DNA of 24,709 bases from DASVCS01 sp036381495 (GCA_036381495.1 DASVCS010000116.1:1-24709); one strand, 5' to 3'; positions 6,686-15,224 are shown, counted from the first letter of the stretch. Notes: a model not told the origin generated them from the sequence alone. Numbers and translations: made by a program.

Positions 6686-7900
6686 TCACACCACGCGCGT
6701 GCCGCGTTTCCACACGGCGCGAACCAGATTGACGCCCAGGCGGTAGGGGATCTCTCGGTAGTCGGCCGTGCCCCAGGCCACGATGTCGGCCGGCGCGCCG
6801 GGGCGCAGCGTGCCGCGCCCATCTTCGAGCCGGAGTGCGCGCGCGCCGCCGGCCGTCGCGGCGACGAGCGCTTCGAGCGGGTCGAATCCCATCTGCGAGC
6901 ACGCCAGTGTCAGGACCAACGGCATGCTGGGCGTGGGTGCGGATCCGGGGTTGAAGTCGGTCGCGAGCGCGACCTTCGCGCCGAGGTCGAGGAGCCGGCG
7001 GCCCGGGGCGTAGTGACTCTTGCCCAGGAAGAGGAGTGTGGCGGGGAGCAGCGTCGCCACGGTGTTCGAGCGGACGAGCGCGCGGATCCCCGTGTCGCTG
7101 ACCTGGCCCAGGTGGTCCGCGGACGCGGCGCCCAGTTCGACGGCCAACTCGGCGCCACCCGAGTTGTCCAACTCGTCCGCGTGCAGCTTCGGCCAGAGGC
7201 CGTGCCGCTGCGCCGCTTCCAGGATCCGCCGCGCCTCGACCGGATTGAACACGCCGGGCTCCATGAACACATCGCAGAAGACCGCGAGTCCGGCCTCGGC
7301 CACGGCGGGGATCATCTCTTCGGTCACCAGCTCGACGTAGGCGCCCCGGCGGCCGCGGTATTCGGCGGGGATCTCGTGCGCGCCCATGAACGTCGGCACC
7401 AGGTCGAGCGGGCCCTCCGCATCGAGCCGGCGGATCACCCGCAGCATCTTCAGCTCATCCTCGGTGCGCAGGCCGTAGCCGCTCTTGACCTCCGCGGTGG
7501 TCGTTCCGAACCGGAGCATCTCGCGCAGGCGCCGGCGCGTCCACTCGACCAGCTCGTCCTCCGAGCGAGCCCGCAGGTCTTCGACCGACGCGTTGATCCC
7601 GCCTCCCTTCCGCGCGATCTCCATGTACGGCACGCCGCGGCTGCGCAAGGCGTACTCCTCCGCACGCCAGCGACCGAACACGGCGTGCGTGTGCGAGTCG
7701 ATGAAGCCGGGGGTGATCACGCCGCCGCCGCAGCGCACGCGTTGTGCGTCGGGGAAGCGCGCGAGGAGTTCGGATTCCGGCCCGATCGCCGCAATCTTGC
7801 CATCGGCGATGGCGAGCCCCACGCCGCGGAGCACGCTCGACGGTTCCGCCGATTCACAGGTGACGAGCTGTCCCACATCGGTCAGGACCGTCGCGGTCAT
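6686..7900 (-). CDS. hutI: Imidazolonepropionase
   Basis: This amidohydrolase opens the ring of 4-imidazolone-5-propionate to give N-formimino-L-glutamate, the substrate of the next gene's product. The 404-residue protein carries the metal site GFIDSHTHAVFG (His70, His72). It also has FMGAHEIPAEYRGR, KLHADELDNSGGAELAVELG with ASADHLGQVS, and ATDFNPGSAP with the catalytic/metal aspartate. All are HutI signatures. The open frame extends upstream into hutH, but the ATG at 7900 is preceded by a strong GGAGGGAGG (7916-7908, seven bases away) and overlaps the hutH TGA as ATGA. This implies coupled translation. Confidence 0.95.
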   Translation of the reverse strand: MTATVLTDVGQLVTCESAEPSSVLRGVGLAIADGKIAAIGPESELLARFPDAQRVRCGGGVITPGFIDSHTHAVFGRWRAEEYALRSRGVPYMEIARKGGGINASVEDLRARSEDELVEWTRRRLREMLRFGTTTAEVKSGYGLRTEDELKMLRVIRRLDAEGPLDLVPTFMGAHEIPAEYRGRRGAYVELVTEEMIPAVAEAGLAVFCDVFMEPGVFNPVEARRILEAAQRHGLWPKLHADELDNSGGAELAVELGAASADHLGQVSDTGIRALVRSNTVATLLPATLLFLGKSHYAPGRRLLDLGAKVALATDFNPGSAPTPSMPLVLTLACSQMGFDPLEALVAATAGGARALRLEDGRGTLRPGAPADIVAWGTADYREIPYRLGVNLVRAVWKRGTRVV

Positions 7901-9426
7901 GGCGCCGCCTCCCTCCAAAGCTCCGCGAACGCGCCCGCCCCGACCAGCGCCTCGACCGCCGCGATGTCGGGCGTCAGCTCGCGGTCCCCTTCGAGCGGTG
8001 CCACCCGCTCCCGGATCCGCGCGTACGCCGCGGCGACGCCGCGTCCCGGCCGGAGCGGCTTCAGGAATTCGAGCGCCTGTGCACCGGCCAGCAGTTCGAG
8101 CGCCAGAACCGTCTCGAGCAGGTGAACCGCGTCCCGCGCCTGGAGCGCCGCGGTCATCCCCATCGAGACGTGGTCCTCCTTGTTCGCGTCCGTCGGGATC
8201 GAGTCGACGCTCGCCGGCTGCGCCTTCGCCTTCAATTCGGTGACCAGCGCCGCAGCCACGATCTGCGCCATCATCATTCCCGAATGGACGCCGGGGTCGT
8301 GGGTCAGGAACGCCGGCAGCCCCGACAGCGCGGGGTCGACCAGGCGCGCGAGCCGCCGCTCGCTGATCGAAGCGAGGTCCGCGCACACCATCGCCAGCAG
8401 ATCGAGCGCCTGCGCCACCGGCTGGCCGTGGAAGTTCCCGCCGCTCAGGACCCGCTCCTCCTCGGCGAAGATCAGCGGGTTGTCCGTCGCGCTGTTCGCC
8501 TCGATCTCGAGGACCTGCCGCACGAACGCCAGCGCCTGCCGCGCCGCGCCGTGCACCTGCGGCATGCACCGCAGCGAGTAGGCGTCCTGCACCCGCGGGT
8601 CCCCGTGCCGGTGCGATTCACGGATCTCGGATGCCGCCAGCAGCGCGCGCAGCCGCGCAGCGCTCGTCCCCTGCCCGGGGTGCGGTCGCACCCGCTGGAT
8701 CGCCGCGTCGAACGCGTCCGGCGTGCCGCGCAGCGCTTCCAGACTCATCGCGCCCGCGACTTCCGCCGTCTCGACCGCGCGTTCCGCCGCCAGCAGCGCC
8801 AGCACGCCGACCCCCGTCTGCGCCTGCGTGCCGTTGTTCAGCGCGAGCCCTTCCTTGGCTTCGAGCGTGAGCGGCTCGAGGTCGACGCGCCGCAGCGCCG
8901 CGCCCCCGGGCATCCGCTCGCCCGCCACCACCGCCTCGCCCTCGCCCAGCAGCACCAGCGCCAGGTGCGAGAGCGGCGCCAGATCCCCCGACGCGCCCAC
9001 GCTCCCGCGCGACGGGATCACCGGATGGACCCGCCGGTTCAGCAGCTCGGCCAGTCGCTCGATCACCACCGGCCGCACGCCCGAGTGGCCGAGCGCGAGC
9101 ACGTTCGCGCGCAACAACATGACGGCCCGCGTCTCCGCCTCCGAGAGCGGCGCGCCGACGCCGCCCGCGTGGCTGCGCAGCAGATTGACCTGGAGCTCAC
9201 GGATCCGATCCGGCGGGATGACCACCTCGGCGAGCGCGCCGAACCCCGTCGTCAGACCGTAGACGACGCGACCCTCGCCGACCACGCGCTCGACGAACGC
9301 GCGCGCCGCCTCGACCCGCGGCCGCGCCTCCGCCGCCAGCCGCACCATCGGCGCCGCCGCGCCCGCAACCCACTCGACGTCCTCGAGACGCAGCCGGTCG
9401 CCGTACAACTCCAGAACGTTTTCCAT
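7897..9426 (-). CDS. hutH: Histidine ammonia-lyase
   Basis: It deaminates L-histidine to urocanate using the self-made MIO cofactor. The 509-residue protein has the Ala-Ser-Gly triad in GSVGASGDLAPLSH (A145-S146-G147) and the catalytic tyrosine in VVYGLTTGFG (Tyr56). Other signatures are LALNNGTQ, QDAYSLRCMPQVHGA and DNPLIF. Length and motifs fit HutH rather than Phe/Tyr ammonia-lyase: His85 in LLRSHAGGVG is in the histidine-specific context. The frame continues 14 codons upstream, but MENVLELYGD aligns with the family start, and the promoter's -10 lies six bases before this ATG (9426), so translation probably begins on a leaderless mRNA. It overlaps hutI by 4 nt. Confidence 0.95.
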   Translation of the reverse strand: MENVLELYGDRLRLEDVEWVAGAAAPMVRLAAEARPRVEAARAFVERVVGEGRVVYGLTTGFGALAEVVIPPDRIRELQVNLLRSHAGGVGAPLSEAETRAVMLLRANVLALGHSGVRPVVIERLAELLNRRVHPVIPSRGSVGASGDLAPLSHLALVLLGEGEAVVAGERMPGGAALRRVDLEPLTLEAKEGLALNNGTQAQTGVGVLALLAAERAVETAEVAGAMSLEALRGTPDAFDAAIQRVRPHPGQGTSAARLRALLAASEIRESHRHGDPRVQDAYSLRCMPQVHGAARQALAFVRQVLEIEANSATDNPLIFAEEERVLSGGNFHGQPVAQALDLLAMVCADLASISERRLARLVDPALSGLPAFLTHDPGVHSGMMMAQIVAAALVTELKAKAQPASVDSIPTDANKEDHVSMGMTAALQARDAVHLLETVLALELLAGAQALEFLKPLRPGRGVAAAYARIRERVAPLEGDRELTPDIAAVEALVGAGAFAELWREAAP

Positions 9427-9432
9427 GGCCGG

Positions 9433-9461
9433 AAGATAGGCGGCACCCCGGCGAGCGACAA
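9433..9461 (-). promoter_or_regulatory. hutH: Promoter of the hutH-hutI-ftcD genes; likely leaderless start
   Basis: TTGTCG (9461-9456), 17 nt, TATCTT (9438-9433), then six bases and the ATG at 9426. A start seven bases past the -10 is the A of the ATG itself. No Shine-Dalgarno sequence fits between. The -10 is identical to that of the ssb promoter at 23581. Confidence 0.6.
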
Positions 9462-9471
9462 GCGCCACGGT

Positions 9472-9510
9472 GCGCGCCCCGCGGCGCGCGACCGGCCCCG
9501 GACCGGCCGG
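9472..9510 (-). terminator. Two adjacent GC hairpins between the lptD-like gene and hutH
   Basis: GCGCGCC/GGCGCGC (9472-9478 with 9483-9489) forms a 7-bp stem with a four-base loop. CCGGCC/GGCCGG (9492-9497 with 9505-9510) forms another. They lie just after the lptD-like stop in the direction of transcription and before the hutH promoter, where a terminator would be expected. There is no T-run, so this is tentative. Confidence 0.35.
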
Positions 9511-9514
9511 CGGA

Positions 9515-12424
9515 CTACCGAGGACCGAGCGGATCGCTCTGCTGCCGGTAGTCCAGCTTCAGATCGTCGTTGTCCAGCAGGTCCACGTGGAAGAGGAACA
9601 TGAAGTTCCCGGTCGGCGCCTTGTAGAACGAGAAGTTCGCGCTCCAGCGGTGCAGGTCCCGCGTCAGCGTGAGCGACTGCGCCGAGAATTCGCCCTCCGT
9701 GATCGAGTACTGCGTGTTCCAGCTCAGACTCCACTTCTCCGTCGGCTGGTAGCGCAGATTGATCCCCACGCGCTGGTCGGTCGGCGCGTTGCTCCCCGCC
9801 GGCGGCCGGTTGAGCGAATAGTCAATGTCCGCGCGCCAGCTCCCCACCGGCCCGCTCGCGGCCCGGCGCCGATCGCGCGACCCGCTAGCGATCGGGTCGG
9901 CGGCGCCCGGCACGCCCGCGAACGGGTCTTCGAGCCCCGTACTGTCCGCCGCGGCCTCCGTCGCCGTGTCCGGCGGCGGCGCGCGCCCCAGCCCCAGCGC
10001 TTGGAACAGCCACGAGTCGCCGTCCAGCGAAAAACTCGCGTTCAGCCGCCGCAGCCGCAGCGAGAAGGAGCGCGAGCCGTCGTCGTTCTCCCGGAACAGG
10101 TCGTGCGCCAGGCTCAGACTCAGCCCCTTCAACAGGTCCGAGTCGATGTTGTGGCTCAGCGTCGCCGTCGTGAAGCCATCCTGCCACGGCCGGCCCCGCG
10201 CCTCGACGAAGTCGTACGCGATCGCCGTCGTGCGCAGCGACAACAGCGTGATCTTCTTCGCCTGCGGCAGCCGCCGCGGCTCGCCCGGCGCGGCCACGCT
10301 CGCCGTGTCCGTCATCGCCGTGTCCGACGCCTCGTACTTCGCCTCGAACGTCTGACTCACCGTCACCGACAGCCGGTTCTGCTCCAGCGCGCCCGCCGCG
10401 CCGAAGACCTCCCGCTGAAGCGGCGTCAACGAGCCCGGATCCAGCGCCGGCGAAAAGCTGTAGCTGAAGCTCGGGCTCACCCGGTGCCGGATCCGGCTGA
10501 ACGGCCCGAACCCCGGCCAGAACCCGAAGATGTCGCCGCCCAGGCTCGCCCCGAACGACACGCGCGCCGGGGACGCCACCATCGTCGCCAGCGAGTCCGG
10601 CTTACGGAACCGGCCGCTCACCGAGACCGACGGGGAGAACGTGCTCGTCCCGATCAGCCGCTGCGAGTAACTCAACGCCGTGCTCCAGTTCACGTCCCGC
10701 TCGAGCGTCTCCGGCGCCGCCGGCACCGGCTCGATCGCCACGGAATCCTCGCCCACCGCCACCGTGTCCGCGTACGCCGCGCGCGCGTCCAGCATCGACT
10801 GGTTGAAATCCACCCGCTGGCTCAGTGAGAGCCCGCCGATCCGGAACGCCGCATTCGCGCCCCCCTGGAGCTGGCCGCGCCCACGGTCGCGCGGGTCCGC
10901 GAACTCCGGATCGATCGTCTGCCGCGTCGACTGGAAATTCGCGCCACCGCTCAGCGTCGCGTTGTTGTACCAATGCCCCTCCCCCGCCGCCGGGAACAGC
11001 GTGATCGGCGAGACCGACAGGTTCAGCGACGGCAGACTCGTGTTCACCTGCCCGCTCGCCAGCGACTGCCGCCGGCTCGCACCGAGACTCAGCGAGCCCC
11101 AGTCGAAGCGATGCCGCAGCGATGCCGTCGATGAGACGTCCTGCTGGAAGTTCCCCGGATCGAAGGTGTGGTCCCGCAGGAAGCTGGTGCTCGACGAGTA
11201 GCGCCCCGATACACTCACGGACGTCCGCTCGCCCGGCTGCCAATTGCTGTTCGTCCCGATCTGGAAGGTGGTGCGCCCGTCGCTCAGCCAGGCGCGGCTG
11301 AAGTCGACACTGCCGTTCAGGAACTGGCGCAGCCACTTGAACTGGAGGCGGCCGGTCAGCCGCGTGTAGTCGCCGCTCCGCCAGTCCATCCACGCCCAGG
11401 TCCCGAGATAGTCGTTGATCGCCCAGAAGAAGCCGACGTTCTCGATCTGCCTGCGGTAGCCGGACCGGCGCGCGATGTCGTTGATGCCGAAGCGCGGCGT
11501 GAGCAGTCCGCTGCGGCGGCCCTGCTTCAGACTCTGCACCATGAACGGGAGCCAGAAGACCGGAACGTCGCCGAAGTTGAGCGTGACATCGCGCGCGATG
11601 AGCACGTCGTTGTGCACAATCTTCATGTTGGCGGCGGCGAAGTGGTAGTGGGGCTCTTCGAGGTCGCAGGAGGTGAAGGAGGCGGCGCGGCCGTAGGCGC
11701 GATCATCGCCGACCGTGTACAGTTCGCCGCCGTGGACGTACCAGGTGGCGTTCTCGGTGAACTTCGTGCTCGCGCCGTACGCCACGCCGACGCGGCGGTC
11801 GACGTCGTAACACACCTGGTCGCTCTCGACCGGCTCGCCCTCGGCCGCGTCGAGGACCGGGTGGCCGTAACCGCAGAGGATCGAGCGATCGAGGTCGTAG
11901 CGCAGGAGCGAGTCGGCCTGCATCCCCTGGCCCTGGCGGGTGAGCACCGGCTCGCCGATCAGTTCGAGGTTGCCGCTGTCGGCATCGAAGCGAGCGCGCT
12001 CGGCCTGGTACTCGGTCACCGTGTAGCCTTCGAGCGCCCGCAGCGCGAGCATCATCGAGTCCGGCGGGAAGTCCGTCCGCACGAGGATCGCCGAGTCGCC
12101 GGACGCCGCGGCGGCCGAGTCGCCGGGGAGCGCGGCGGCCGTGTCACCGGGGAGCGCGCCCGCGGCGGCCGCGCGGGTCAATGAATCCGTCGCGGCCGCG
12201 CCGGCCGGCGCCGCGGGCGCGCCCGCGCTCTCGCCGGCGCCGGTGATGCTGTCCGCCGCGGCCGTGTCCACCGGCGGGCGGGCGGCCCGTTCCAGCGCGC
12301 GCAATCGCTCGAGCGCTCGTTCCCGCGCGCTGGTCACGGGTTTCGCGCTCTTCCGCTGCTGCGACCACGCGGGCGGCGCCACGGCCAGCCCGAGGGCGCA
12401 CAGCAGGATCACACCCCGGATCAC
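9515..12424 (-). CDS. lptD: LptD-like outer-membrane assembly protein
   Basis: The 969-residue protein starts with a signal peptide (VIRGVILLCALGLAVAPPAWSQQ). An Ala/Asp-rich spacer (about 50-112) follows, then a periplasmic OstA/LptA-like domain (about 130-255; TEYQAERARFDADSGNLELIGEPVLTR). The rest (about 260-969) is a long barrel of alternating strands, with the LptD-type segment DVPVFWLPFMVQSLKQGRRSGLLTPRFG. LptD delivers lipopolysaccharide to the outer leaflet. Whether this organism makes LPS cannot be judged here. The GTG at 12424 overlaps the tatC TGA as GTGA, with GGAGG four bases upstream. Its only mature cysteines (184, 205, 253) are N-terminal. A disordered, Ala/Asp-rich insert lies near 830-880. 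Confidence 0.82.
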   Translation of the reverse strand: MIRGVILLCALGLAVAPPAWSQQRKSAKPVTSARERALERLRALERAARPPVDTAAADSITGAGESAGAPAAPAGAAATDSLTRAAAAGALPGDTAAALPGDSAAAASGDSAILVRTDFPPDSMMLALRALEGYTVTEYQAERARFDADSGNLELIGEPVLTRQGQGMQADSLLRYDLDRSILCGYGHPVLDAAEGEPVESDQVCYDVDRRVGVAYGASTKFTENATWYVHGGELYTVGDDRAYGRAASFTSCDLEEPHYHFAAANMKIVHNDVLIARDVTLNFGDVPVFWLPFMVQSLKQGRRSGLLTPRFGINDIARRSGYRRQIENVGFFWAINDYLGTWAWMDWRSGDYTRLTGRLQFKWLRQFLNGSVDFSRAWLSDGRTTFQIGTNSNWQPGERTSVSVSGRYSSSTSFLRDHTFDPGNFQQDVSSTASLRHRFDWGSLSLGASRRQSLASGQVNTSLPSLNLSVSPITLFPAAGEGHWYNNATLSGGANFQSTRQTIDPEFADPRDRGRGQLQGGANAAFRIGGLSLSQRVDFNQSMLDARAAYADTVAVGEDSVAIEPVPAAPETLERDVNWSTALSYSQRLIGTSTFSPSVSVSGRFRKPDSLATMVASPARVSFGASLGGDIFGFWPGFGPFSRIRHRVSPSFSYSFSPALDPGSLTPLQREVFGAAGALEQNRLSVTVSQTFEAKYEASDTAMTDTASVAAPGEPRRLPQAKKITLLSLRTTAIAYDFVEARGRPWQDGFTTATLSHNIDSDLLKGLSLSLAHDLFRENDDGSRSFSLRLRRLNASFSLDGDSWLFQALGLGRAPPPDTATEAAADSTGLEDPFAGVPGAADPIASGSRDRRRAASGPVGSWRADIDYSLNRPPAGSNAPTDQRVGINLRYQPTEKWSLSWNTQYSITEGEFSAQSLTLTRDLHRWSANFSFYKAPTGNFMFLFHVDLLDNDDLKLDYRQQSDPLGPR
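12111..12158 (-). repeat. Imperfect 24-bp tandem repeat in the lptD-like N-terminal spacer
   Basis: Units 12111-12134 and 12135-12158 differ at two positions. They encode repeated ALPGDSAA/ALPGDTAA-type octapeptides just after the signal peptide. A third diverged copy (SGDSA) lies upstream in the same spacer. In-frame expansion of a flexible linker is the simplest reading. Confidence 0.7.
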
Positions 12425-13212
12425 GGGGCCTCCGCCCACTCCGTGGATTCTGTTGTGGACCGCTCGCGCCGCCGCTCGACCATCCGCGCCAGGCCGATGC
12501 TCAGCTCGTAGAGCAGGACGAGCGGAACCATCAGGAAGAGCGTGAGCACGATCAGATCGCCCGGCGTGATCAGACTCGCCACGATCAGGTTGATCACGAT
12601 CGCGTGCCGGCGCTTCGCTGCCAGCATCTTCGAGTCGACCACGCCGATCATCGCCAGGATGAGCACCACGACCGGCATCTCGAAGACGAGCCCGAACGCC
12701 AGGAGCATCTTGATGATGAACCCCAGGTACGGCCCGATCGTGATGTTCTGCCGCAGACTCTCCGTCTGGAAGCTCAGCATGAACTTCAGCGTCACCGGGA
12801 GCGCGGCGAAGTAGCCCACCAACACGCCGGCCGCGAAGAGGACCAGACCGAGGTAGAACGCCGGCACGATCGCCCGCCGCTCGTGCGGAAGCAGCGCCGG
12901 CGCGACGAACGCCCACACGTGATAGAGCACGATCGGCGCCGCCAGCAGCACGCCGACGATCACCGCCAGCTTGAGCGTGATGAAGAAGGGTTCCGTCGGA
13001 CTCAGGTAGGCAAGTTTGCCGTCCTCCAGGAACGGCCGGATCGGGTCGATGAGCAGCCCCAGCACACCGTAGTGCGTCACGAGGAAGAAGCCCACCCCCG
13101 CACCCACCAGCAGCGAGGCCAGACTCCAGATGATGCGCCCGCGCAGCTCCTCGAGATGATCGAGAAACGGCATCTCGGCCCCCGCCCGTACCACCCGGTC
13201 ACGCCCCGGCAT
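12421..13212 (-). CDS. tatC: Twin-arginine translocase subunit TatC
   Basis: TatC recognises twin-arginine signal peptides and builds the translocase with TatA. The 263-residue protein has six membrane helices. The conserved N-terminal FLDHLEELRGRI lies at about residues 16-27, and PTEPFFITLKLAVIVGVLLAAP at about 72-93. The glutamate-containing FEMPVVVLILAMIG (about 177-190) and SLITPGDLIVLTLFLMVPLVLLYELS near the end are also present. The start at 13212 is five bases after the nrdR stop. An ATG at residue 14 (13173, MPFLDHLEELR) is an alternative that matches shorter family members. It is followed directly by the lptD-like gene with a 4-nt overlap. No tatA or tatB is adjacent. Confidence 0.94.
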   Translation of the reverse strand: MPGRDRVVRAGAEMPFLDHLEELRGRIIWSLASLLVGAGVGFFLVTHYGVLGLLIDPIRPFLEDGKLAYLSPTEPFFITLKLAVIVGVLLAAPIVLYHVWAFVAPALLPHERRAIVPAFYLGLVLFAAGVLVGYFAALPVTLKFMLSFQTESLRQNITIGPYLGFIIKMLLAFGLVFEMPVVVLILAMIGVVDSKMLAAKRRHAIVINLIVASLITPGDLIVLTLFLMVPLVLLYELSIGLARMVERRRERSTTESTEWAEAP

Positions 13213-13217
13213 ACGCG

Positions 13218-13715
13218 CTACAGCGGCAACTCCGCCTGGCTCTCGTTGAGCGCCGTACGCGCACGCCGCGCGTTCAGCTCGCGGAGTTCCTCGACGAATT
13301 GATCAATGTCCTGGAAGTTGCGATAGACCGACGCAAAGCGCACGTACGCCACATGATCGCACTGCTTCAGCCGCTCCATCACCATCTCGCCGATCGCGCC
13401 CGCCTCGATCTCGTCACGAGGATCCGCGTTCAACTCATCCTCGATCTCATCGACCATCGCCTCGATCTCCGAGAGCGTGATCGGTCGCTTCGCGCACGGC
13501 AGCCGCACCGACCGCAACAACTTGCGCCGATCGTACGGCTCGATCGAACCGTCCCGCTTCAGCACCTGCAACGGCCGCTCTTCGACGTACTCGTACGTCG
13601 TGAAGCGCCGTCCGCAACTCAGGCACTCGCGTCGCCGCCGCACCGCCCGGCCCTCCCGGCTGGTGCGCGAGTCGACCACGCGGTCCTCGGTCTCATGGCA
13701 GTACGGGCAACGCAT
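13218..13715 (-). CDS. nrdR: Transcriptional repressor NrdR
   Basis: NrdR represses ribonucleotide reductase genes and senses ATP/dATP. The 165-residue protein has the zinc ribbon MRCPYC ... ECLSCGRRFTT (Cys3, Cys6, Cys31, Cys34). The ATP-cone domain follows (about 46-136; VLKRDGSIEPYDRRKLLRSV), then VAYVRFASVYRNFQDIDQFVEEL. Length and order are standard. The frame has an upstream GTG (13730), but MRCPYC is the family start, so the ATG at 13715 is used. It sits 73 nt after cpoB and five bases before tatC. No NrdR-box-like pair is visible in its upstream gap, and its ribonucleotide reductase targets are not in this window. Confidence 0.95.
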   Translation of the reverse strand: MRCPYCHETEDRVVDSRTSREGRAVRRRRECLSCGRRFTTYEYVEERPLQVLKRDGSIEPYDRRKLLRSVRLPCAKRPITLSEIEAMVDEIEDELNADPRDEIEAGAIGEMVMERLKQCDHVAYVRFASVYRNFQDIDQFVEELRELNARRARTALNESQAELPL

Positions 13716-13788
13716 GTGCGCGAACAACACCTCGACAGCGGCAACACGGCCGCCGTCGCGCGGAAATGCCCGGCGTGGCCGCCGGCGC

Positions 13789-14619
13789 TCAGCGCCCCTG
13801 CAAGCGCGCGAGCCTCTCGCCGGCCAACCGCGCCTCGTCCGAGACGGGATATCCGGCCTGGACTCGACTGAAGTATTCCCGCGCCCGCTGAATGTTCCCC
13901 CGTTCCTCCGCGATCACGCCCGCGCGGAACAGCGCCGATGGCGCGCGCGGCGAGTTCGGGAACAACTCGACGACGCGGTCGAACTCGCGGAACGCGCTGT
14001 CGAATTCCTCCTCGGCGACGTACGTCTCGGCGATCTGGAACTGTGCGTCCGATGCCCGCGGGTGGGTGGCGAACTGGTCGAGGATCTGCTGGAAGGCGGC
14101 GCGCGCGGTCGCCGGTGCGCCCTGGCGCAGCTTCTCCATGCCGATCTGATAGAGCTGGTCGGCGGCGCTGCTGTCGGCGGCGGCGGGTGGCGCCGCGGGC
14201 GCGGGGGTTGTGGTGTCGAAAGTGCGCTCGCGCGATTCGAGATCGCGGCGGAGGTCGGCGAGTCGGCGCTGGCTCTGGCCGCTGAGTTCCTGGAGCTGGA
14301 CCAGTTGCTGTTCCATCTGGAGCAACTGGTGTCCGAGTTCGCCGCGGATCTGGAGCATCATCTCCGAGCCGGCGCGCAGGGAGTCCATCAGCTCGCGGTT
14401 CTGCGCACGCAGGAGCGCGACGAGGGAGTCCTGGCGCGCGCTCAGCAGGGAGATTTCGTCGCCGAGCGTCTTGACGTCCCGCTTGGTGGCACAGGCGGCG
14501 AAGGCCGCCGTAGAGCCGACGGCGAGGAGGAGGGTGCCGCGGCGAAACGCCGCGGCGACCCTCGACGCCGGCACATGCGGTCGGCCCCCTGGCGGGGCCG
14601 CCGCGTTGCTGCACCGCAT
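13789..14619 (-). CDS. cpoB: Tol-Pal system protein CpoB/YbgF
   Basis: CpoB is the periplasmic Tol-Pal accessory that coordinates outer-membrane constriction with wall synthesis. The 276-residue protein has a hydrophobic leader ending AAFAAC, with Cys43 a plausible though atypical lipidation site. A long coiled coil follows (about residues 52-125; LRAGSEMMLQIRGELGHQLL), then an Ala/Pro hinge, then TPRs (about 145-270) beginning ADQLYQIGMEKLRQGAPATA, the family hallmark. The ATG at 14619 has GAGGAGG six bases upstream, giving the start. It lies 11 nt after pal, at the end of the Tol-Pal block. E. coli CpoB has a cleaved signal peptide; a lipid-anchored form here is inferred only from the Cys. 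Confidence 0.9.
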   Translation of the reverse strand: MRCSNAAAPPGGRPHVPASRVAAAFRRGTLLLAVGSTAAFAACATKRDVKTLGDEISLLSARQDSLVALLRAQNRELMDSLRAGSEMMLQIRGELGHQLLQMEQQLVQLQELSGQSQRRLADLRRDLESRERTFDTTTPAPAAPPAAADSSAADQLYQIGMEKLRQGAPATARAAFQQILDQFATHPRASDAQFQIAETYVAEEEFDSAFREFDRVVELFPNSPRAPSALFRAGVIAEERGNIQRAREYFSRVQAGYPVSDEARLAGERLARLQGR

Positions 14620-14630
14620 GAAGCGCCTCC

Positions 14631-15224
14631 TCACTGGAGCTTGGTCACCTGGCCGGCCGTGACCACGAATTCGGCGCGGCGGTTCTGCGCCCACGCCATC
14701 TCGTTCGAGGCCGGGTTGAGGGGCTGCTCCTCACCACGGCTGACCGTCTCGAACCGGTCGGGCGCGAGGCCGAAGCCGGTGAGGAAGGTCTTGACCGCCT
14801 GTGCGCGGCGCATGCCGAGCGCGATGTTGTACTCATCGGAGCCGCGCTCATCGGCGTGCCCCACGATGCGGAGCGAAACGGCCGGGTTGGCGCGCAGCAC
14901 GCCGACTTTTTCGGTCAGGATCCGCTCGGCCTCCGGCCCGATGTCCGACTTGTCGAACTCGAAGTGGACCATCTGCTCGATGATCTCGCGGGCGCGTGCG
15001 GCCTCTTCCTCGGCGCGGCGGCGCGCTTCCTCCTCGCGGCGGAGCCTTTCTCGTTCTGCTGCTTCGCGGCGGCGCTGCTCTTCCAATTCCGCTTGGCGTG
15101 CCCGCTCCGCGGCCAGCGCGGCACTGTCGGGCTGCGGCTGGACCTGCTGCGGCGGTTCATTCCCGCCGCACGCGGCCAGCAGCAGCGTGCCGACGAGTGC
15201 GGGGAGGATGGTTCGCTTGTGCAT
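14631..15224 (-). CDS. pal: Peptidoglycan-associated lipoprotein Pal
   Basis: Pal anchors the outer membrane to peptidoglycan and is the outer partner of TolA and TolB. The 197-residue protein has a clear lipobox, LLLAAC, with Cys19 as the lipidated residue. A charged helical stalk (about 38-85) is made of Arg/Glu repeats. The OmpA-like domain spans about 88-195: VHFEFDKSDIGPEAERIL and IVGHADERGSDEYNIALGMRRA contain the peptidoglycan-binding Asp and Arg. GGAG lies before the ATG at 15224 (AAGGAGA, seven bases away). The frame stays open far upstream into tolB, but homology begins here. It is 53 nt after tolB and 11 nt before cpoB. Confidence 0.95.
   Translation of the reverse strand: MHKRTILPALVGTLLLAACGGNEPPQQVQPQPDSAALAAERARQAELEEQRRREAAERERLRREEEARRRAEEEAARAREIIEQMVHFEFDKSDIGPEAERILTEKVGVLRANPAVSLRIVGHADERGSDEYNIALGMRRAQAVKTFLTGFGLAPDRFETVSRGEEQPLNPASNEMAWAQNRRAEFVVTAGQVTKLQ

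Noticed and set aside
13716..13788. Possible regulatory site in the cpoB-nrdR gap
   Set aside because: No promoter of the shared type, no NrdR-box pair, and only a weak interrupted GC dyad.
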